64,000 nucleotides of DNA from Aliiroseovarius crassostreae. Its GTDB lineage: Bacteria; Pseudomonadota; Alphaproteobacteria; Rhodobacterales; Rhodobacteraceae. The translations under genes and the position numbers were made by a program. The notes beneath the pieces are model-generated. The model did not search any database. It saw only the letters and a program-made list of their open reading frames with translations, and was not told the origin of the DNA. Positions 54,446-62,969 of the stretch are shown one piece after another. How positions within the stretch are numbered: the first letter of the stretch is position 1; every line of letters begins with the position of its first letter. Location of the stretch: NCBI RefSeq assembly GCF_001307765.1, contig NZ_LKBA01000006.1, forward strand, positions 462,001-526,000, read 5' to 3'.

Positions 54446-55275
54446 ACCGCACCTTTCTGATCTGCACGGGTCTGATCTGCACGGGTCTGATCTTCACCGG
54501 CCTGATCTGCCTGCGCGCGTGAGGGCGCAGGACCCTGATCGTGGTTGCACCCGTCATGGCTGTGCCCGTCATGACTATGATTATGTTCATGCCGGTAAAG
54601 GGCCAGCGCCCCATGGGTGCCCGATCCGAACAGCGCGCGGTATTCCGGGGCCGACGCCACCTGTTCCGGCGCGCCCTGACAGCAGACATGCCCATTGAGG
54701 CACAGCACCCGGTCCGAGGTTGCCATCACCACATGCAGCTCATGGCTGACCATCAGCACCGCGCAGCCCAGCTCCTGACGCAGCTCTTCAATCAGCTGGT
54801 AAAAGGCCGCAGAACCGGGTTGATCCAGCCCTTGCGTGGCCTCATCCAGCACCAGAAGGTCCGGCTCCATCAGCAGCGCACGGGCAAGCAGGACACGCTG
54901 AAACTGGCCCCCGGACAGGTCGGTCATCTGGCGCTGCTCAAGCCCTGACGCGCCCACCCGTTCCAGGGCCGCCTGCGCCTGCCCCCTGTCGACCGGCTGC
55001 GGCAGGTTGAGAAACCGGGCAACGGTCAGCGGCAGGGTCGGGTCGATATGCAGCTTTTGCGGCACATAGCCGATGCGCAGCCCCTTTTGTCGGTGGACTT
55101 TGCCGGCGCTGGGGCGTTCTGCCCCGATCAGCAGTTTCAGCAGGGTGGATTTGCCCGACCCGTTGGGACCGACAATGGTGACAATCTCGCCTTTGCTCAG
55201 CGAAAAATCCACACCGGTCAGGATTGGTTTGCCCCCCCGGCGCACGGAGAGGGCTTCGGTCTGGATCAGGGTCAT
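54442..55275 (-). CDS. znuC: Zinc ABC transporter ATPase with histidine-rich tail
   Basis: About 277 residues: Walker A GPNGSGKSTLLKLL, ABC signature LSGGQFQRVLLARAL, Walker B LLVLDEATQGLD and switch His in MVSHELHVV. Residues 240-277 are a His/Asp-rich tail (RHEHNHSHDGHSHDGCNHD) followed by a repeat of ADQTR units encoded by a 15-bp direct repeat at 54455-54500. The tail likely binds zinc near the transporter or is a metal store. The ATG at 55275 overlaps the zur stop (ATGA). Confidence 0.94.
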   Translation of the reverse strand: MTLIQTEALSVRRGGKPILTGVDFSLSKGEIVTIVGPNGSGKSTLLKLLIGAERPSAGKVHRQKGLRIGYVPQKLHIDPTLPLTVARFLNLPQPVDRGQAQAALERVGASGLEQRQMTDLSGGQFQRVLLARALLMEPDLLVLDEATQGLDQPGSAAFYQLIEELRQELGCAVLMVSHELHVVMATSDRVLCLNGHVCCQGAPEQVASAPEYRALFGSGTHGALALYRHEHNHSHDGHSHDGCNHDQGPAPSRAQADQAGEDQTRADQTRADQKGAV

Positions 55276-55790
55276 GCGGCCGCGTCCTGACAATTGGGGC
55301 AAAGCCCCTCGACCTCAACCACCATGCGTTCAATGGCAAACCCCACCGCCCCGGCCGCCTGCCCCAGCCGCCCCACGGTCAGGTCGGTATGGGTCTCGGC
55401 CACGGCCTGACAGGCGCGGCAGATCAGAAAGACGGGGGCATGTTCGGTGTCGGGATGGGCACAGGCGATAAAGGCGTTCAGGCGCTCGATCTTATGGGCG
55501 AACCCGTGGGTAACAAGGAAATCCAGCGCGCGATAGGCCACCGGGGGCTGCGAGCCGAGCTTCTCTGCGCGCAGCATATCGAGGATTTCATAGGCGCCCA
55601 GCGCGGTATGACGATCGAGCAGGATTTCCAGAACCCGTTTGCGCACCGGCGTCAGCTGCAACCCTTCGCGGGCGCAATGGGCCTGAGCGGCCTCAAGGGC
55701 AGTATGAATGCAGGAATGGTGATCATGCTTGGCAAAGCCCAGCGTGGCCATGTCGTCCCGGCTGTGGGGGTCTGCAACGGATTGGGTCAT
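55272..55790 (-). CDS. zur: Zinc uptake regulator Zur (Fur family)
   Basis: A 172-residue Fur-family repressor. The winged helix is LQLTPVRKRVLEILLDRHTALGAYEILDMLRAEKLGSQPPVAYRALDFL. Structural Cys pairs are CxxC in LICRACQ (about 120-123) and CPNC in GLCPNCQDA (about 164-167). The N-terminal HDHHSCIHTAL segment also carries possible metal ligands. It sits as the first gene of zur-znuC-znuB and divergent from znuA, the standard arrangement; Zn-bound Zur should repress both directions. Confidence 0.95.
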   Translation of the reverse strand: MTQSVADPHSRDDMATLGFAKHDHHSCIHTALEAAQAHCAREGLQLTPVRKRVLEILLDRHTALGAYEILDMLRAEKLGSQPPVAYRALDFLVTHGFAHKIERLNAFIACAHPDTEHAPVFLICRACQAVAETHTDLTVGRLGQAAGAVGFAIERMVVEVEGLCPNCQDAAA

Positions 55791-55841
55791 TGAAAGTCCA
55801 TCGAATTAGGGGCGCTCTGAGACACCGGATTTTTCACTTGA

Positions 55842-55892
55842 TATGATATAGTATTACATATAGCAAGCGAGCAGCGATGTTATAAAGTAACA
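55842..55892. promoter_or_regulatory. Two candidate Zur operators between zur and znuA
   Basis: TGTTATAAAGTAACA (55878-55892) has perfect TGTTA/TAACA arms, matching the alphaproteobacterial Zur pattern as I know it, and lies only 8 bp before the znuA start codon. ATGATATAGTATTACAT (55843-55859) is a looser palindrome of the form ATGnnATAnTATnnCAT, 34 bp upstream and about 50 bp from zur. Two sites allow repression of both transcripts. Confidence 0.7.
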
Positions 55893-55900
55893 GGAACCCG

Positions 55901-56845
55901 ATGCGACTCTCCCCCCTTCTTGCGTTCACCTCAATTCTGTCCAGCCCCCTCCTGCTTGCCCTGCCCGCGCTGGCAGAGGTCCCGAAAGTGGCCGCCGATA
56001 TCGCCCCGGTGCATTCCCTGGTGGCGCAGGTGATGCAGGGGGTGGGCACGCCCGAGCTGATCCTGCCGCCCGGCGCCTCTCCGCATGGCTATGCGATGCG
56101 CCCCTCGGAGGCGGCCAGCCTTGCGCAGGCGGATCTGGTGGTCTGGATGGGCCATGACCTTGTGCCCTGGCTGCAAAAACCGCTGGAGACCATCGCGTCA
56201 CAGGCAACCCAGCTTGAGCTTCTGACCCTGCCCGGCACCCGGCGTCTGGCCCTGCGCGACACGCCGGTCTTTGACGGAAAGACGGACCATGAGGACCATG
56301 AGGACCATGGCGGGCATGACCACCGCCCCGGCGGCTCGGATCCACATGCCTGGCTTGCCCCGGAAAATGCGGATCTCTGGCTGACGCGGATTGCCGAAAC
56401 CCTGGCCCATCTCGACCCCGAGCACGCGGCCACCTATCAACGCAACGCGGATCAGGCCCGCGCAGAGCTGACCGCGCTGGAAGGTGAGCTTCGCACCCAG
56501 CTGGCCCCGGTTCAGTCCACCCCTTTCGTGGTGTTCCATGACGCCTATCAGTATTTTGAAAGCCATTTCGGCCTTGCCGCTGCGGGGGCAATTTCTCTGG
56601 GTGATGCCAGTCGGCCCAGCCCGGCCCGGCTGATCGCGCTGCAAGAGGTGGTGCGTGAAAACGGCATCCGCTGCGCGCTTGCGGAACCGCAGTTTGATCC
56701 GGGCCTGTTTGCCACCGTGTTTGACAGCACCGGCGTTGAGGTCCGGGTGATTGATCCGCTGGGCACCCGCCTGACACCGGGGCCCGCGCTCTATGGCGAT
56801 CTTTTGCGCAACATGGGCAACAGCCTTGCCGGGTGCCTTCCCTAA
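55901..56845 (+). CDS. znuA: Zinc ABC transporter periplasmic binding protein
   Basis: A 314-residue cluster-9 binding protein: signal peptide (1-25), first Zn ligand His in GASPHGYAMRPS, a His/Asp-rich loop (HEDHEDHGGHDHRPGGSDPHAWL, about 130-155), and the late ligands in FHDAYQYFESHFG and AEPQFD. The His-rich loop is a hallmark of ZnuA and collects Zn2+. It is transcribed divergently from zur. Its stop codon TAA is part of the CTAA target duplication of the IS5 element inserted right behind it. Confidence 0.95.
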   Translation: MRLSPLLAFTSILSSPLLLALPALAEVPKVAADIAPVHSLVAQVMQGVGTPELILPPGASPHGYAMRPSEAASLAQADLVVWMGHDLVPWLQKPLETIASQATQLELLTLPGTRRLALRDTPVFDGKTDHEDHEDHGGHDHRPGGSDPHAWLAPENADLWLTRIAETLAHLDPEHAATYQRNADQARAELTALEGELRTQLAPVQSTPFVVFHDAYQYFESHFGLAAAGAISLGDASRPSPARLIALQEVVRENGIRCALAEPQFDPGLFATVFDSTGVEVRVIDPLGTRLTPGPALYGDLLRNMGNSLAGCLP

Positions 56846-58255
56846 CAGGTCGCTGAAATAGTCGCTGAGCCGGAACGCTTTCCCGTCGTCAGGTCCGGTT
56901 CGACTGAAGTGTCATGTCTGTCGGCGCGCCCACGGCTCGCTTCTGGGGCCATCTTTCCCTTCATACCGCCAGCAACCTCGGCAGCCGGGCAAGGTTGTTG
57001 GCGGCCATGGTCAGGATGAAGCGGGATCGGATGCGTTCGACGCCCCGATACATGGTCTGCGCCATGTCGCCGACGGTTTTGGCCCATCCGAACGGCTCTT
57101 CGATCTTCTTTCGGTGCTGCTGGGATAGAGCGTAGCCCTCGTGCCGGGTGGTTCGGCCATCGATTGCTGAAAATCTCGTTTTCTGGGCGACATGGGGCGT
57201 GACGCAGGCTTGGCGCAGGTCGGACACGAACCCGGCCGCGTCATATCCCTTGTCGGCACCCAGCGTCAGCTGCCGCGTCGATCCGGGGGAATGTCGATGG
57301 ATCATGTCCAGTGCCGCCTTGCGCTCGGCATGACCGTCCATTGCCCGGCAGGCGATTGCGCAGCAATCTGCCGAGAGGGGCCTGGGTCAGATCACCCTGC
57401 ACGACCAGCCCGTTGCGGTTCTCCATCAGAGTATGCCCCATGAAGCACAGCATGGCACCCGTGCCGGGGGATTTCTTGTAAAGGCGCGCATCCGGATCGG
57501 TGGTCGAGGCATGCGTCGCGTTCGAGCGCTTCTCGCCCTTGAAGTCGACCTCGGCATTGCGGTGGTGGCGTTTGTTGCGGGGCATCGGGTCTGTCTCGGC
57601 TGGGGTCTCGGAAGGCGCGGTCTCAAGGGGGCCAACAGGCGCGGGCGGATCATCGGGTCCTTCATCGTCAGGCGGAGCGGCTTCAGCCTTGGGCTGGAAA
57701 CTTTTCATCGATGCCCAAGCCTTGATGAGCGTTCCATCGACCGAGAAATGTTCGTCCGACAGCAGCGGCGCGACCTCGCGGTGCGCCAGGATCGCCGCCA
57801 TTACCTTGCGCGACATTTCCGTGGTCAGAAGCCGGTCGCGGTTCTTGGTGAATACCGTGGGGACCCATACCGGATCGTCGATCCCGAGGCCCACAAACCA
57901 GCGAAACATCAGGTTGTAATCCATCTGTTCCATCAACTGCCGTTCGGAGCGGATCGAGAACAGGATCTGGAGCAAGCTCGCCCGGATCAGCCGTTCCGGC
58001 GGGATCGAGGGGCGGCCGAAATCCGTGTAAAGCACTTCGAATTCGCCATCGAGGCTGGCAAGCGCGTCATTCACCACCTGCCGGATCTTGCGCAGCGGGT
58101 GTCGCGGCGGGATGCGCTCCTCAAGATCGACATAGCTGAACAGCGACCCGCTCGTCTCGTCCGTTCCGCGCATCATACCCCCCCCGCCGTAACCATCCCG
58201 GATGGTGAATCATGTTCTCAAACCGCTGTCGAGGCAGGACTATTTCAGCAGCCTG
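56846..58255. mobile_element. IS5-group insertion sequence (1,410 bp) with CTAA target duplication
   Basis: Left end CAGGTCGCTGAAATAGTC (56846-56863) and right end GACTATTTCAGCAGCCTG (58238-58255) are imperfect inverted repeats. CTAA flanks both sides (56842-56845 and 58256-58259), fitting the YTAR target of IS5. The transposase (56961-58176) is broken by a 40-bp insertion, so this copy is likely inactive. The left boundary coincides exactly with the end of znuA. Confidence 0.9.
56961..58176 (-). pseudogene. IS5-family transposase disrupted by a 40-bp insertion
   Basis: The 5' frame encodes GSLFSYVDLEERIPPRHPLRKIRQVV, FGRPSIPPERLIRASLLQ and FSVDGTLIKAWASMKSFQP with the first catalytic Asp. 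It runs through ENRNGLVVQGDLTQA. The remainder (DGHAERKAALDM, then LTLGADKGYDAAGFVSDLRQ and FGWAKTVGDMAQT) lies in another frame. Removing 57339-57378 rejoins LTQA-DGHAE exactly. The insertion contains a GATTG-CTGCG-CAATC stem. Full length would be about 390 residues. Confidence 0.85.
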
Positions 58256-58289
58256 CTAAGTGTTGTCCGGGCCTAAGTGTTGTCCGGGC
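58256..58289. repeat. 17-bp direct repeat next to the IS5-group element
   Basis: CTAAGTGTTGTCCGGGC occurs twice in tandem (58256-58272, 58273-58289), then a partial CTAAG. The first unit begins with the right-hand target duplication. This was probably the znuA 3'-flank before the insertion. The following 240 bp to the EF-hand gene hold no supported gene. Confidence 0.75.
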
Positions 58290-58528
58290 CTAAGTCATGG
58301 CAGGGCCTGAGCGGTGACGGGGGCATGGCCCCCTCATCGGCCCACCATGGCCCGCCCTGGCAGGTCCGGGGCAATCTGGACTGACCTGGGCTGACCTGGG
58401 CCCGACCTTGGTCTGAAAAAGTGCCGGACATAGGTGCGTTCCCACCCCTGTCCCGCAATGTCAGGATGGGGGCAGACGCCAAACCGGCACTGAACTGCCA
58501 AACCGGCACTGGACCAAGGAGATCCAAG

Positions 58529-58996
58529 ATGAAACTCAAACACCTGCTGCTGACAACCTCCCTTTGCGCCATGGTCGCCGCACCCGGATGGGCAAAATCG
58601 CGTAATTTCAGCGAGATCGACCAGAACAAGGACGGCACCCTGTCTTTGGAAGAGCTGGAAGCCGCGTTCAGCGCCCGAGGGGCCAGTGCGATCATGAAGC
58701 GCAGCGATCTGAACGGGGACGGGCTGATCACCCCCTCTGAAATTCAGGTCTCGCAGGATGACGAGCATGATGACGACGAAAACGACGACGAAAATGATGA
58801 TGACGAGAACGATGACGAGCGCGATGATCATGAAGATGACGAACATGATGAACGCGACGATGACGAGCGTGACGATGATCGTGATGACGATGAACGGGAT
58901 GATGACGAACGGGATCGGGATGATGAAAGCTCGGATCGCGATGATCGTGACGACCGCGATGATGGCGAAGGTGGCAGCGACGAAAGCGACGATTGA
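58529..58996 (+). CDS. Exported EF-hand protein with long aspartate-rich tail
   Basis: A 155-residue protein with a signal peptide (1-22, ending GWA). Two EF-hand loops are DQNKDGTLSLEE (near 31-42) and DLNGDGLITPSE (near 60-71). The tail (about residues 75-155) is built almost only of Asp, Glu and Arg in D-D-E/R-type repeats. The DNA there is a diverged run of GAT/GAC/GAA/CGT codons. Such tails bind calcium loosely or adopt ordered structures only on ion binding. GGAG lies upstream of the ATG. It may be a calcium-responsive secreted or periplasmic protein; no partner is obvious. Confidence 0.85.
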   Translation: MKLKHLLLTTSLCAMVAAPGWAKSRNFSEIDQNKDGTLSLEELEAAFSARGASAIMKRSDLNGDGLITPSEIQVSQDDEHDDDENDDENDDDENDDERDDHEDDEHDERDDDERDDDRDDDERDDDERDRDDESSDRDDRDDRDDGEGGSDESDD

Positions 58997-59102
58997 TTGA
59001 TCGTCGCGGCCAGCACAGTCTGACCCTTCCAAACCGGGTGCGCGCGATCAAAAACAAAGCTGCGCACCCGCCCTCCTGTTCTTACACCGCGGAACCCCCC
59101 GA

Positions 59103-59723
59103 ATGATCGAAGCACAGAAATACGAAAAGCTGTTCTCCAGCCCCTTCTTTTCATTTCAGGTCGACGGGCATGAGGCCCTCAACGCAGAGCTTCTGGCGTT
59201 CGGACAGGCACTGGAGCGGCAAAACAAAGGGTCGGCCAAGTCGAACCGGGGGGGCTGGCATTCAAAAGGCAACCTGTTTGACGAAGAGGCCCCCTGTATC
59301 TCGCTGCTGTCTGTCTTGTGTGAAACGGCCGTCAAACAGGCCACCCGCCGCATTGGCGGCACGGATCCCGACCAGCTTGACCTGAAGCTATTTGCCTGGA
59401 TGAACCGCAACCCCACCGGCGCGTTCAACGCCCCGCACACCCATCCGGGCGCCCATTGGAGCGGCGTCTACTACGTGGCCCAGCCAAAGGCGGACGACCC
59501 GGATAGTGGCCGGATCGAATTTCTGGATCCCCGCAGCGACCTGCCGAACTGGCGCATCCTGAACGCCAAGGCTTTCAAGGTGAAAAAAAGCCTGAAACCG
59601 AAGCCAGGTGAGATGATCCTGTTCCCCTCCTACCTGATGCATTGGGTGTTTCCCAACAGCTCAGCCGAAGATCGGGTCAGCATCGCCTTCAACGCCACCT
59701 TCTCGGCCCGCGAGAAAAGTTGA
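59103..59723 (+). CDS. TIGR02466-family protein, 2-oxoglutarate/Fe(II)-dioxygenase-like
   Basis: A 206-residue double-stranded beta-helix protein. Probable iron ligands are His in NAPHTHPGAHWSGVYYV (near 117-123) and the late His in PSYLMHWVFPN (near 178), with a later Arg (SAEDRVSIAFN) for 2-oxoglutarate. The family (TIGR02466) is distributed in marine bacteria and phage; the substrate is unknown. It begins after a stretch that encodes no gene and is not clearly linked to neighbours. Confidence 0.83.
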   Translation: MIEAQKYEKLFSSPFFSFQVDGHEALNAELLAFGQALERQNKGSAKSNRGGWHSKGNLFDEEAPCISLLSVLCETAVKQATRRIGGTDPDQLDLKLFAWMNRNPTGAFNAPHTHPGAHWSGVYYVAQPKADDPDSGRIEFLDPRSDLPNWRILNAKAFKVKKSLKPKPGEMILFPSYLMHWVFPNSSAEDRVSIAFNATFSAREKS

Positions 59724-59809
59724 CCAGCCCCCACTGACCAGCCTGTCCCGTCCAGCCTGCCCTGTCGCGGGGATCTGCGCGGGGGGCAGAGGGACAGGCG
59801 GTTTCCCGG

Positions 59810-60448
59810 TCAGCTGCGCCAGGCCTCATGGGCAATGATCGCGGCTTCGACCCGGTTGCGGGCATGAAGTTTTTCCATGATGGCCGTCATGTAATGTTTG
59901 ACCGTCTTTTCCTGAAGCCCAAGCGCCTCTGCCACCTCGCGGTTGCTCTGACCGCGGGCCACCAGCCGCAGGATTTCCTCTTCCCGCGCGCTCAGATCGC
60001 GCAGCGGGGAGGGCTCCGGCCTGCCCTGCCCCTGTGACATCAGCGACAGCACCTTTTGCGCCAATGCAGGCGAGACATGGGTCTCTCCCTCTGCGACCTG
60101 TTTGAGGATCTGCCGCAGCTCGCGGGCGGACACCCCCTTGAGCACATAGCCATTTGCCCCCAGCTGAAGCGCCTCGGTGACATGCTCCCCCTCTTCCGAC
60201 ACGGTCAGCATGACAATCCTGCCGGACAGGTTATCAGCAGAAATGCGGGCAATGGCCTGCATCCCGCCCCCCGGCATGGACAGGTCTACAAGGGCAAGAT
60301 CCGGCTGGTGCTGTCGTGCCAGTTCAACCGCCTCATCCGCAGTCGAGGCAAGCGCCACCACCTGAAACTCGCCGGTTTCCTCAAGGCTGGTGACCAGCCC
60401 GTCGCGAAAAATCGGGTGGTCATCCGCGACCAGAATGCGCAGTGTCAT
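59810..60448 (-). CDS. NarL/FixJ-family response regulator
   Basis: A 212-residue protein: receiver domain (1-120) with the acidic pocket DDH (8-10), phospho-Asp in LALVDLSMPGGG (near 52), Thr/Ser in VMLTVSEEG and Lys in YVLKGVSA. A LuxR-type helix-turn-helix follows at about 148-205 (LSAREEEILRLVARGQSNREVAEALGLQEKTVKHYM). Its start overlaps the kinase gene by 29 bp, so the pair is co-transcribed, kinase first. Confidence 0.95.
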   Translation of the reverse strand: MTLRILVADDHPIFRDGLVTSLEETGEFQVVALASTADEAVELARQHQPDLALVDLSMPGGGMQAIARISADNLSGRIVMLTVSEEGEHVTEALQLGANGYVLKGVSARELRQILKQVAEGETHVSPALAQKVLSLMSQGQGRPEPSPLRDLSAREEEILRLVARGQSNREVAEALGLQEKTVKHYMTAIMEKLHARNRVEAAIIAHEAWRS

Positions 60449-61844
60449 CTGTCTTCCCTACCTCTTTTCCTTCAAGCGGCAAATGGAACCAGGCGCGGGT
60501 TCCCGCACCGATCCGCGATTGAACCGTGAGCGTGCCGCCAAGCGGGGCCAGCCGGTCTTCAAGCCCGATCAACCCCTGCCCACCATCTTCGCGCAGCCGG
60601 GTTGCCTGATCCACGTCAAACCCGATCCCATCATCAGCCACCTCAACCACGATCCCGGCCGAACCTTGCGACAGGCGCACGGTGATATTCTGCGCCCTGG
60701 CGTGTTTTTCCGCATTGGCCAGCAGTTCCTGAATGACACGGTAGAGGCAAAGCTTGGTGGCTTCCTCCGGGCGTAGCTCCTCTTTCACCTCATCCACCAA
60801 CCGGACTTCGGCTGCAAAGGCGTTGTTGTGATCCTGCACAGCCCGCGCGGCAATCTCGCTCAGGGTCAGCTTTTCGATATCCGGCAGCGCAAGCCCGCGC
60901 GAAATCGCCCGCAACTCCGCCATGGCATTTGACAGCGAGCGGCGCACCGTTTCGCCATCCGCCGTGTCAGCCAGCCCGGCCCCCTCCAGCCTGAGCGCCA
61001 GCAGCGACAGGTGCTGCGCCACTCCGTCATGCAGATCAAGACCAATCCGCTGCATGATGCGATCGGCCTGAGAGGAGGACCGCCGCGCCGCCAGCGCCAT
61101 GCGCTCTCTGAGCTCGGTATTGAGCCGAAGCAGCTCGCTTGTCGCCTCCAGCTGCGCGGCAAGATCGGCACGCTGCCGTTCGATCAGGCGACTGGCCGAC
61201 AGCACAATGCCGTAAAGCGCAAGCCCGCTGGCACAGAAAATCGCGGCCACCACATACCATGTGTCGCGCCGGGCTTTCTGCAGATCCTCCACGAGCCTCT
61301 CCGCCCGCTCATAGAACTCGACCACCAGCACCACCTCACCACTGGCCGGGTCACGAATTGGCACATAGACCTCAAGCAGCGGCAGGCCGACAATGGCCTG
61401 TTCGGTCTCTGCATGCACCTCCAGCGGGCTGAAACTTGCGGCCACGTCCCCGTTCAGGGCGGTCAAAAGCGCTTCGGACGGCGCAAAACGGCTCCCTTCC
61501 AGGGCTTTGTTATTGCTTTCCAAAATCATGGCACTGCGGTCCCAGATTTTATAGGTCACCACCCGCTCGCTCAGGGCACCTGCTGTGAAAACCGTGTGAA
61601 GCGCCCCATGGGGATCTGCCGCGTCCTCTTCATGAAAGATGCGCTGCAACGCCCGCGAGGACACCAGGCTTTCAATGTAAAGCGCGGCAGTCGAGCCGTA
61701 ATTCTGCACCACCCCGTTTTCAATCTTGCGCACCACCCATGTCCCCAGCACATAGGCGGCAAAAGACATCACGATACAGGCGGCAAACAGGAACCGCACC
61801 GAGATGGACGCGCGGGACAGGATGTTTCGGGCCGGGGTCAACAT
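60420..61844 (-). CDS. NarX/DegS-type (HisKA_3) membrane sensor histidine kinase
   Basis: A 474-residue protein: transmembrane helix at about 15-37, periplasmic sensor (40-200), second helix (about 201-222) and a coiled coil. The HisKA_3 phosphoacceptor His is in RIGLDLHDGVAQHLSLL (near 283), and the HATPase_c domain has N-box ELLANAEKHA, G1 DDGIGFD and G2 GQGLIGLEDRL. The sensor has no obvious heme or PAS site. It partners with the response regulator 29 bp inside its end. The signal is unknown; no target operon is adjacent. Confidence 0.94.
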   Translation of the reverse strand: MLTPARNILSRASISVRFLFAACIVMSFAAYVLGTWVVRKIENGVVQNYGSTAALYIESLVSSRALQRIFHEEDAADPHGALHTVFTAGALSERVVTYKIWDRSAMILESNNKALEGSRFAPSEALLTALNGDVAASFSPLEVHAETEQAIVGLPLLEVYVPIRDPASGEVVLVVEFYERAERLVEDLQKARRDTWYVVAAIFCASGLALYGIVLSASRLIERQRADLAAQLEATSELLRLNTELRERMALAARRSSSQADRIMQRIGLDLHDGVAQHLSLLALRLEGAGLADTADGETVRRSLSNAMAELRAISRGLALPDIEKLTLSEIAARAVQDHNNAFAAEVRLVDEVKEELRPEEATKLCLYRVIQELLANAEKHARAQNITVRLSQGSAGIVVEVADDGIGFDVDQATRLREDGGQGLIGLEDRLAPLGGTLTVQSRIGAGTRAWFHLPLEGKEVGKTDDTAHSGRG

Positions 61845-62415
61845 GATACGGCGATCTTATGGGATTTCGGGCAATACACTATCGACTTTGGTCCTATCAA
61901 TTGACGGAAAAAGGGCGGGAATCGCTTGCGTGCTGGCCCCGTGTTGGCCCCTTGGCCGGGATCAGCATAGCAGGGCTGGCCCAAGCTGGCATCTGGCCGA
62001 AAGGCGCCCTTCCGTGACCACGCCATGGGGAGAAGATCCCTCCCCATGCCAGGAACCGGGACTTCCGCGCGGATCGGCCAATCAGAAATGGGCCGCCCCC
62101 TCTCGGGACATTTTCTTCGACAATACCTTGCCGGGCAATGGACATCAGCTATGCCTGAACGCGGGAGGCTGGCTCTATCTGGCGGTCATTCTTGACCTGC
62201 ATTCCAGACGTGTCATCAGCAGGGTCGTCAGCAACAGGCGGGTAGACCCGGGCGAAATACGCCGGGTCGGCCCTGGTGCTTGATATCGCCATGCTTGATC
62301 CCATCTGCTACCAGGCTGTCAAATAGATGAGGCAATACCTATGCCGGGGCGGGCGGGCTATGTAAAAGATGAACAGCTAAATGGACGATGTCAGCACAAT
62401 GGCGCATTCACTGGC
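61845..62415. other. Gene-poor gap with a transposase relic
   Basis: A 570-bp stretch between the kinase start and the VOC gene. The only recognisable content is the IS3 fragment listed separately. An ORF through the region on the plus strand owes its length to the relic and is not supported as a gene. Confidence 0.55.
62080..62238 (+). pseudogene. IS3-family transposase fragment
   Basis: A short translated stretch reads NQKWAA... then GGWLYLAVILDLHSRRVISRV-VSNR. It matches the NxxW...GWLYLAVVLDLFSRRVVGW segment of IS3 orfB integrase cores around the second catalytic Asp. Nothing upstream or downstream extends it, and no ends were found. It is a heavily truncated relic. Confidence 0.6.
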
Positions 62416-62823
62416 TCAGCGCGGGTCGAAGGACACTTCCAGACGGGTGCCACCTGGTTCGTAAACCATGAAATGTTCCTTAGGCCCCTTGCCAGAAAAT
62501 TCCGGAGCAAATTCCACCTCTACACCTGGCCAGTTTTGCACCGCTTCAAACACAGAATATAACTCTTCCGCACTTGTCACTTTCAATGCCAGATGATGTA
62601 GTCCGATATTGGCGTGCCGGTCAAACTCGTTGAATGCATCTGTCTTGCATTCCCACAACGTGAGCTTGGCATTGCCATCGGTCATATAGGCACTGGGGTA
62701 ATCCGGGTTGCCACCGAATTGTTCCCAGCCAAGGGCACCTACGAAAAAGGCCTTGCTGGCCGCCAGATCCCTGACCGTCAAACCGATGTGATCGATGCCT
62801 TTTGTTGCTGGTGATGCCATCAT
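62416..62823 (-). CDS. VOC-superfamily (glyoxalase-type) protein
   Basis: About 135 residues with the paired beta-alpha-beta-beta-beta units of VOC proteins: GIDHIGLTVRDLAASKAFFVGALGWEQF with the first His, then HANIGLHHLALKVTSAEELYSVFEAV and HFMVYEPGGTRLEVSF with the metal-binding Glu. It may isomerise or dioxygenate a small metabolite; family members cannot be assigned by sequence alone. ATG codons at 62823 and 62820 both follow AGCAGGG. A palindromic intergenic element lies between it and a LysR gene. Confidence 0.87.
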   Translation of the reverse strand: MMASPATKGIDHIGLTVRDLAASKAFFVGALGWEQFGGNPDYPSAYMTDGNAKLTLWECKTDAFNEFDRHANIGLHHLALKVTSAEELYSVFEAVQNWPGVEVEFAPEFSGKGPKEHFMVYEPGGTRLEVSFDPR

Positions 62824-62875
62824 ACCCTGCTCCTTCAATACCCCAATAGGGTGATCCAAATTATCGTCGATAACA

Positions 62876-62932
62876 CCAAAGCGTTTCGAGATTAGCTTGA
62901 GACACAAGTTGATTTCGAAACGCTTTAGGATC
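62876..62932. repeat. Palindromic intergenic element (AAAGCGTTTCG family), copy B
   Basis: CAAAGCGTTTCG and CGAAACGCTTTAG arms enclose CTTGAGACACAAG. In reverse complement it equals the second palindrome at 41325-41370 except for about four inner bases (CTAA for TTAC). It lies 53 bp upstream of the VOC gene and 38 bp from the end of the LysR gene. Confidence 0.8.
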
Positions 62933-62969
62933 ACGAACTGCCAACCGCATACTCTACATACTCAATACG

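Noticed and set aside
58728-59154. His/Arg/Ser-rich minus-strand frames opposite the EF-hand gene tail
   Set aside because: They arise from the complement of GAT/GAC repeats; the plus-strand frame has a signal peptide and two EF hands, so it is the real gene.
61804-62283. 160-codon plus-strand frame upstream of the VOC gene as a gene
   Set aside because: Only residues encoded at 62080-62238 resemble anything (IS3 orfB); the rest is unrelated filler overlapping the kinase start.
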